Of a stretch of 9,411 nucleotides of DNA, positions 6,880-9,411 are shown in pieces. The stretch spans positions 1-9,411 of the forward strand of contig DATLYT010000084.1 of NCBI GenBank assembly GCA_035574455.1, written 5' to 3'. How positions within the stretch are numbered: the first letter of the stretch is position 1; each line of letters opens with the position of its first letter. Both the position numbers and the translations under genes were made by a program. A model generated the notes under the pieces. It saw nothing but the letters and a program-made list of their open reading frames with translations. It was not told where the DNA came from and searched no databases. Source of the stretch: DATLYT01 sp035574455. Lineage in GTDB: Bacteria > Bacteroidota > Ignavibacteria > UBA10030.

Positions 6880-6912
6880 TCAGACCCCTGCTTACAATCC
6901 GCAGGGGTGACT
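6880..6912 (-). repeat. Hairpin repeat unit, reverse orientation
   Basis: CCCCTGC (6885-6891) pairs with GCAGGGG (6901-6907) around a 9-base loop. Read on the minus strand it is TCA-stem-GGATTGTAA-stem-TCTGA, the same layout as the unit at 6846-6878 but inverted. GTCTGA (6872-6877) and TCAGAC (6880-6885) make the junction itself palindromic. Confidence 0.65.
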
Positions 6913-6921
6913 GAAAAGAAA

Positions 6922-6956
6922 GTCAGATGCCCGCTTAAAATCTGCGGGCATGACAG
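6922..6956 (-). repeat. Hairpin repeat unit, reverse orientation
   Basis: TGCCCGC (6928-6934) pairs with GCGGGCA (6944-6950) around a 9-base loop. On the minus strand the loop is AGATTTTAA and the flanks are TGTCA and TCTGAC, as in its neighbours. Compared with the two units before, three stem positions differ in total and pairing is kept at each. Confidence 0.65.
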
Positions 6957-6962
6957 AAAAAA

Positions 6963-6996
6963 GTCCGATGCGCGGCGAAAACATTCGGGCAGACAG
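6963..6996 (-). repeat. Decayed hairpin repeat unit, reverse orientation
   Basis: TGCGCGG (6969-6975) and TTCGGGCA (6984-6991) form the same 7-position stem and 9-base loop as the preceding units but with one mismatch and one G-T pair. The flank GTCCGA corresponds to GTCAGA of the intact copies. It appears to be an older copy. Confidence 0.5.
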
Positions 6997-7009
6997 AAAA
7001 ATTATTCCA

Positions 7010-7086
7010 GCCCCGTAGGGGCTGCATTATGGTAGCCGCGAGTGCGGCGACATTACGGTAGCCCCGTCAAGGGCGATATATCCATC
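7010..7086 (+). repeat. Three tandem 25-26 base stem-loop units
   Basis: The units are 7010-7034, 7035-7060 and 7061-7086. Stems are GCCCC/GGGGC with loop GTA (7010-7022), GCCGC/GCGGC with loop GAGT (7035-7048), and GCCC/GGGC with loop CGTCAA (7061-7074). The first two are followed by near-identical tails TGCATTATGGTA and GACATTACGGTA. The central unit swaps a C-G pair for a G-C pair, keeping the stem. The third unit closely resembles the copy at 403-430. The last unit overlaps the start of the final segment before the right terminal repeat. Confidence 0.6.
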
Positions 7087-7088
7087 CG

Positions 7089-7102
7089 TGCGTAACATCA
7101 GT
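7089..7102 (-). repeat. Right terminal inverted repeat of the argJ-argB element
   Basis: TGCGTAACATCAGT is the exact reverse complement of 6781-6794. It is followed directly by CAGTA (7103-7107), and argB starts 8 bases later at 7116. Confidence 0.65.
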
Positions 7103-7115
7103 CAGTAAGTTAAAC

Positions 7116-7985
7116 ATGGAAACGAGAAAACAGCTCATCGATTACGCGACAAAGGAAGAAGTGTTGATTGAAGCGTTGCCCTACATCCAGACGTACGAGG
7201 GTAAGACGTTCGTCATCAAGTACGGCGGCGCGGCAATGACGGAGGAACGGCTAAAGCAAACGTTTGCAAAAGATGTAACGCTCTTGCGCAAGATCGGCAT
7301 CAACATTGTCATCGTGCACGGCGGTGGGAAAGAGATCACCGAGGTTGCGTCGGCGCTCGGGATTGAAACAAAATTCGTCAACGGCCAGCGCTACACGGAC
7401 GAGAAGATGATCGATGTGGTGCTCATGGTGCTTGCCGGACTTGTGAACAAGGAGATTGTGAATCTGATCAATACCAACGGCGGAAATGCTGTTGGCCTCG
7501 CAGGGATGGACCACGGTTTACTCAAAGCCCGCAAGCAGATGAACAACGGCGTCGACCTTGGCCTGGTTGGTGAAATCACGGCTGTCAATTCTTCATTCAT
7601 CAATCTCCTTCTCCAGAACGGGATGATGCCGGTAATCGCTCCCGTTGCCGTCGGTGAAGCGGGTGAGATATACAACGTCAATGCCGACCTTGCCGCCGGA
7701 GCAGTCGCGATGGCACTCAAAGCCGAGAAGCTCGTGTATCTCAGCGACGTCGAAGGCATTCTTGTCAACAACAAGCTTGTTTCAACGCTCACACAAAGCG
7801 AGGCACAGGCCTTTATGAAGGCAGGTTCGATCTTTGGCGGGATGATCCCGAAGGTCACTTCGGCCTTTGAAACGCTCCGATCGGGCGTGAACAAGGTCCA
7901 CATTATCGACGGGCGTGTGAAGCACTCGCTACTTCTCGAAATCTTCACCGACGAAGGTATCGGCACCCAGATGATTCATGATTAA
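7116..7985 (+). CDS. argB: Acetylglutamate kinase, arginine-inhibited type
   Basis: ArgB phosphorylates N-acetylglutamate with ATP, the second step of the pathway and the usual control point in the cyclic route. The 289-residue product has the amino-acid-kinase fold landmarks KYGGAAM (35-41), VHGGGKEI (67-74), NTNGGNAVGLAG (119-130), VNADLAAGAVA (188-198), YLSDVEGIL (208-216) and GGMIPKV (241-247, with the ATP-site Lys). About 27 residues precede the first beta strand and include LIEALPYIQTYEGK, the N-terminal helix found in hexameric arginine-sensitive kinases and absent from the short E. coli enzyme. The C-terminal HSLLLEIFTDEGIGTQM (270-286) also fits that class. The start codon lies 8 bases from the duplication flank of the inserted element, with no good ribosome binding site visible. 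The stop is 9 bases before argF. Confidence 0.95.
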   Translation: METRKQLIDYATKEEVLIEALPYIQTYEGKTFVIKYGGAAMTEERLKQTFAKDVTLLRKIGINIVIVHGGGKEITEVASALGIETKFVNGQRYTDEKMIDVVLMVLAGLVNKEIVNLINTNGGNAVGLAGMDHGLLKARKQMNNGVDLGLVGEITAVNSSFINLLLQNGMMPVIAPVAVGEAGEIYNVNADLAAGAVAMALKAEKLVYLSDVEGILVNNKLVSTLTQSEAQAFMKAGSIFGGMIPKVTSAFETLRSGVNKVHIIDGRVKHSLLLEIFTDEGIGTQMIHD

Positions 7986-7994
7986 AGGCCATGT

Positions 7995-8957
7995 ATGACC
8001 AAAGATTTTCTCTCTCTGTTCGATCTGTCGCCCGATGAGCTTGAAGAGCTTTTCCAGCTCACCGATACGCTCAAAGTCGACCCCAGCCGTCGTCCGATGG
8101 CAGGAAAAACCGCGGCGCTGATTTTCCAAAAGCCTTCGTTGCGCACTCGCGTCTCGTTCGAAGTCGGAATCTACCAGCTTGGCGGCTATCCGGTGTTCCT
8201 CTCCAACGAAAGCATCGGCATCGGCCAGCGCGAACCTGCGGCGGACATTGCTCGGTTGCTCTCGCGCTACAACGATCTGATTATCGCCCGACTGTTTGAG
8301 CACTCGCTATTGCTGGAGTTGGCGAGATACTCATCGATACCGGTGATCAATGCCCTGACCGATCTCTCACATCCCTGCCAGGTATTAGCGGACCTCTACA
8401 CCATCCGCCGGCGCGGAATGCTGAAGAAGGGAATAAAGATTGCGTTTATCGGCGACGGTAACAACGTCGTCAACTCATGGCTCGAAGCAAGCTCGCTTGT
8501 TCCGATGCACTTTATCCTTGCCGCCCCCAACGGGTATGAACCGAGTCGAGAAATTCTCGAGCGGGCACGGAAATCCGGGGTGAGTCAAATCGACATTGTC
8601 ACTGACCCTTCAGAGGCGGCAAAGCATGCCGACGTGCTCTACACCGACGTCTGGACGAGCATGGGTCAAGAAGCGGAGTCTGAGAGACGGCGAAAGGACT
8701 TTGCCGGATACCAGGTCAATGAACGCCTTCTTGCCCTCGCGAAACCGGATTGCGTTGTGATGCACTGCTTACCCGCGCACCGCGGCGAGGAGGTCAGCAT
8801 GGGAATTCTAGATGGCAATCATTCGATTATTTTTGATCAGGCGGAGAATCGTCTACACGTCCAGAAAGCCATCATGGCCAAGCTGATGGAGAGACATTCT
8901 GCGAAAAGCGGGAGAGATGGTGAGCGGTTATCACAGCATCAGCCGAAACTCGCATGA
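7995..8957 (+). CDS. argF: Ornithine carbamoyltransferase
   Basis: ArgF joins ornithine and carbamoyl phosphate to give citrulline. The 320-residue product shows the carbamoyl-phosphate loop as KPSLRTRVSF (46-55), LTDLSHPCQVLADL (121-134), FIGDGNNVVNSW (151-162), DVWTSMGQE (218-226) and HCLPAHRGEEVS (257-268). HPCQ, the SMG loop and HCLPAHRGEE point to ornithine rather than acetyl- or succinyl-ornithine as substrate, in agreement with argJ supplying ornithine. The phosphate loop is SLRTR instead of the more common STRTR, a variant I recall from other bacterial ornithine carbamoyltransferases. Residues after about 300 form a charged tail with no recognised motif. AAAGG (7984-7988) precedes the ATG. 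The stop overlaps the argR start as ATGA. Confidence 0.95.
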   Translation: MTKDFLSLFDLSPDELEELFQLTDTLKVDPSRRPMAGKTAALIFQKPSLRTRVSFEVGIYQLGGYPVFLSNESIGIGQREPAADIARLLSRYNDLIIARLFEHSLLLELARYSSIPVINALTDLSHPCQVLADLYTIRRRGMLKKGIKIAFIGDGNNVVNSWLEASSLVPMHFILAAPNGYEPSREILERARKSGVSQIDIVTDPSEAAKHADVLYTDVWTSMGQEAESERRRKDFAGYQVNERLLALAKPDCVVMHCLPAHRGEEVSMGILDGNHSIIFDQAENRLHVQKAIMAKLMERHSAKSGRDGERLSQHQPKLA

Positions 8958-9406
8958 ACAAGGCCAGCCGACATCTTGCCATCAAGCAAATCATCGCCGA
9001 GAAGCCGATTGCGAGCCAGGAGGAGCTTTGCCATGCCCTCCAACGAGCGGGGTTTGAAGTCACACAAGCAACACTGTCCCGCGACCTGAAAGAGCTCGGT
9101 ATTGCTCGGGTGAATACGCCGGAGGGACCGCGATATGTCCATCATCATCAAAGCGAAGAGCGTCGGCTGCAATCGGTGATTAGCTATGAAGTCGAGCGCG
9201 TGGATGCCAACGAGGTCATGGTAATCATCCGCACGCTCCCCGGAAGAGCACCCGGCGTTGCCTCGTTTATCGACTCCTTGCAACATCCGGACATCCTCGG
9301 CACGCTTGCAGGTGACGACACCGTACTTGTCACGCCATCATCGACGAAGAAAATTCGGTCTGTGTTGAAATACATCAAAGATGCCCTGATGGCAAGAGCA
9401 GCATGA
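8954..9406 (+). CDS. argR: Arginine repressor ArgR
   Basis: This 150-residue protein is a full-length ArgR/AhrC family regulator. The N-terminal winged helix-turn-helix includes SQEELCHALQRAGFEVTQAT (21-40) and LSRDLKELG (41-49), the DNA-recognition helix region. The C-terminal oligomerisation and arginine-binding domain carries RTLPGRAPGVASFID (93-107) and GTLAGDDTVLV (116-126), with the paired Asp residues (121-122) that contact arginine in this family. With arginine bound, hexamers normally bind ARG boxes, and two candidates lie before argC. The gene overlaps argF by ATGA and has no visible Shine-Dalgarno of its own, so translation probably depends on argF, and repression of the operon would also limit the repressor. 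The reading frame is complete; only 5 bases follow it in the window. Confidence 0.95.
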   Translation: MNKASRHLAIKQIIAEKPIASQEELCHALQRAGFEVTQATLSRDLKELGIARVNTPEGPRYVHHHQSEERRLQSVISYEVERVDANEVMVIIRTLPGRAPGVASFIDSLQHPDILGTLAGDDTVLVTPSSTKKIRSVLKYIKDALMARAA

Positions 9407-9411
9407 TACGC

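Larger units (their letters stand above)
6781..7102. mobile_element. MITE-like non-autonomous element between argJ and argB
   Basis: The block begins ACTGATGTTACGCA (6781-6794) and ends TGCGTAACATCAGT (7089-7102), a perfect 14-base terminal inverted repeat. Immediately outside each end is the direct repeat CAGTA (6776-6780 and 7103-7107), as expected for a 5-base target duplication. The 322-base interior encodes no transposase and no convincing protein; it is packed with hairpin repeats (6800-6996 and 7010-7086). Removing the block and one CAGTA would leave 29 bases between argJ and argB. Some caution applies: the terminus ACTG and the flanking CAGT are complementary, so the flank match could partly reflect local sequence. 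The family was not identified. It could also be a repeat cluster framed by a fortuitous inverted repeat, but a flush 14-base match with a flush duplication makes that less likely. Confidence 0.6.

Noticed and set aside
6844..7035. Open frame of 63 codons inside the argJ-argB element
   Set aside because: It is made entirely of palindromic repeats, and its product simply reflects translated hairpins.
6846..7086. CRISPR array
   Set aside because: The units are themselves hairpins in mixed orientation with 1-10 base gaps, or are tandem without spacers; there are no regular unique spacers and no cas genes.

Overview
The window looks like an ordinary bacterial chromosome segment of moderate GC. 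It carries an arginine-biosynthesis operon on the right and unrelated housekeeping or envelope genes on the left. A cyclic argC-argJ pathway with argR inside the cluster, several interspersed palindromic repeat families, and a promoter that partly resembles TTG/TAnnTTTG all fit a relative of the Bacteroidota/Chlorobi/Ignavibacteria group. That placement is an inference from gene content and recalled repeat types, not a measurement.

Layout. Positions 1-111 are the tail of an unidentified plus-strand gene. Positions 112-608 have no supported gene and hold a mosaic of small inverted repeats from at least three families. At 609-2030 is a secreted M20-type amidohydrolase (AbgB-like) with a strong ribosome binding site, followed after 42 bases by a PIG-V-like multi-membrane-span glycosyltransferase (2073-3230). 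Converging on it from the other strand is ychF (3270-4367), a universal ATPase/GTPase. Its well-formed promoter lies in a compact divergent region shared with argC.

The arginine cluster runs argC (4517-5542), argJ (5539-6759), argB (7116-7985), argF (7995-8957), argR (8954-9406). Together they convert glutamate to citrulline by the acetyl-recycling route, apart from the ArgD aminotransferase step, whose gene is not in the window. argC/argJ and argF/argR overlap by ATGA, and argB/argF are 9 bases apart. Two tandem ARG-box-like sites overlap the argC promoter, and the last gene encodes the arginine repressor, so a self-contained feedback loop is likely. ArgB also has the N-terminal helix and C-terminal sequence of the arginine-inhibited type of acetylglutamate kinase, which suggests a second, enzymatic feedback level.

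The most notable structure is at the only loose joint of the operon. Between argJ and argB lies a 322-base block (6781-7102) bounded by a perfect 14-base inverted repeat and flanked flush on both sides by the 5-base direct repeat CAGTA. This is the signature of a small non-autonomous (MITE-like) insertion. Removing the block and one CAGTA would leave a 29-base argJ-argB spacer, in keeping with a tight operon. Inside it are two families of hairpin repeats whose stems differ between copies by paired, compensatory changes; one family recurs at 356-430. I found no new protein system; the other genes are well-known families.
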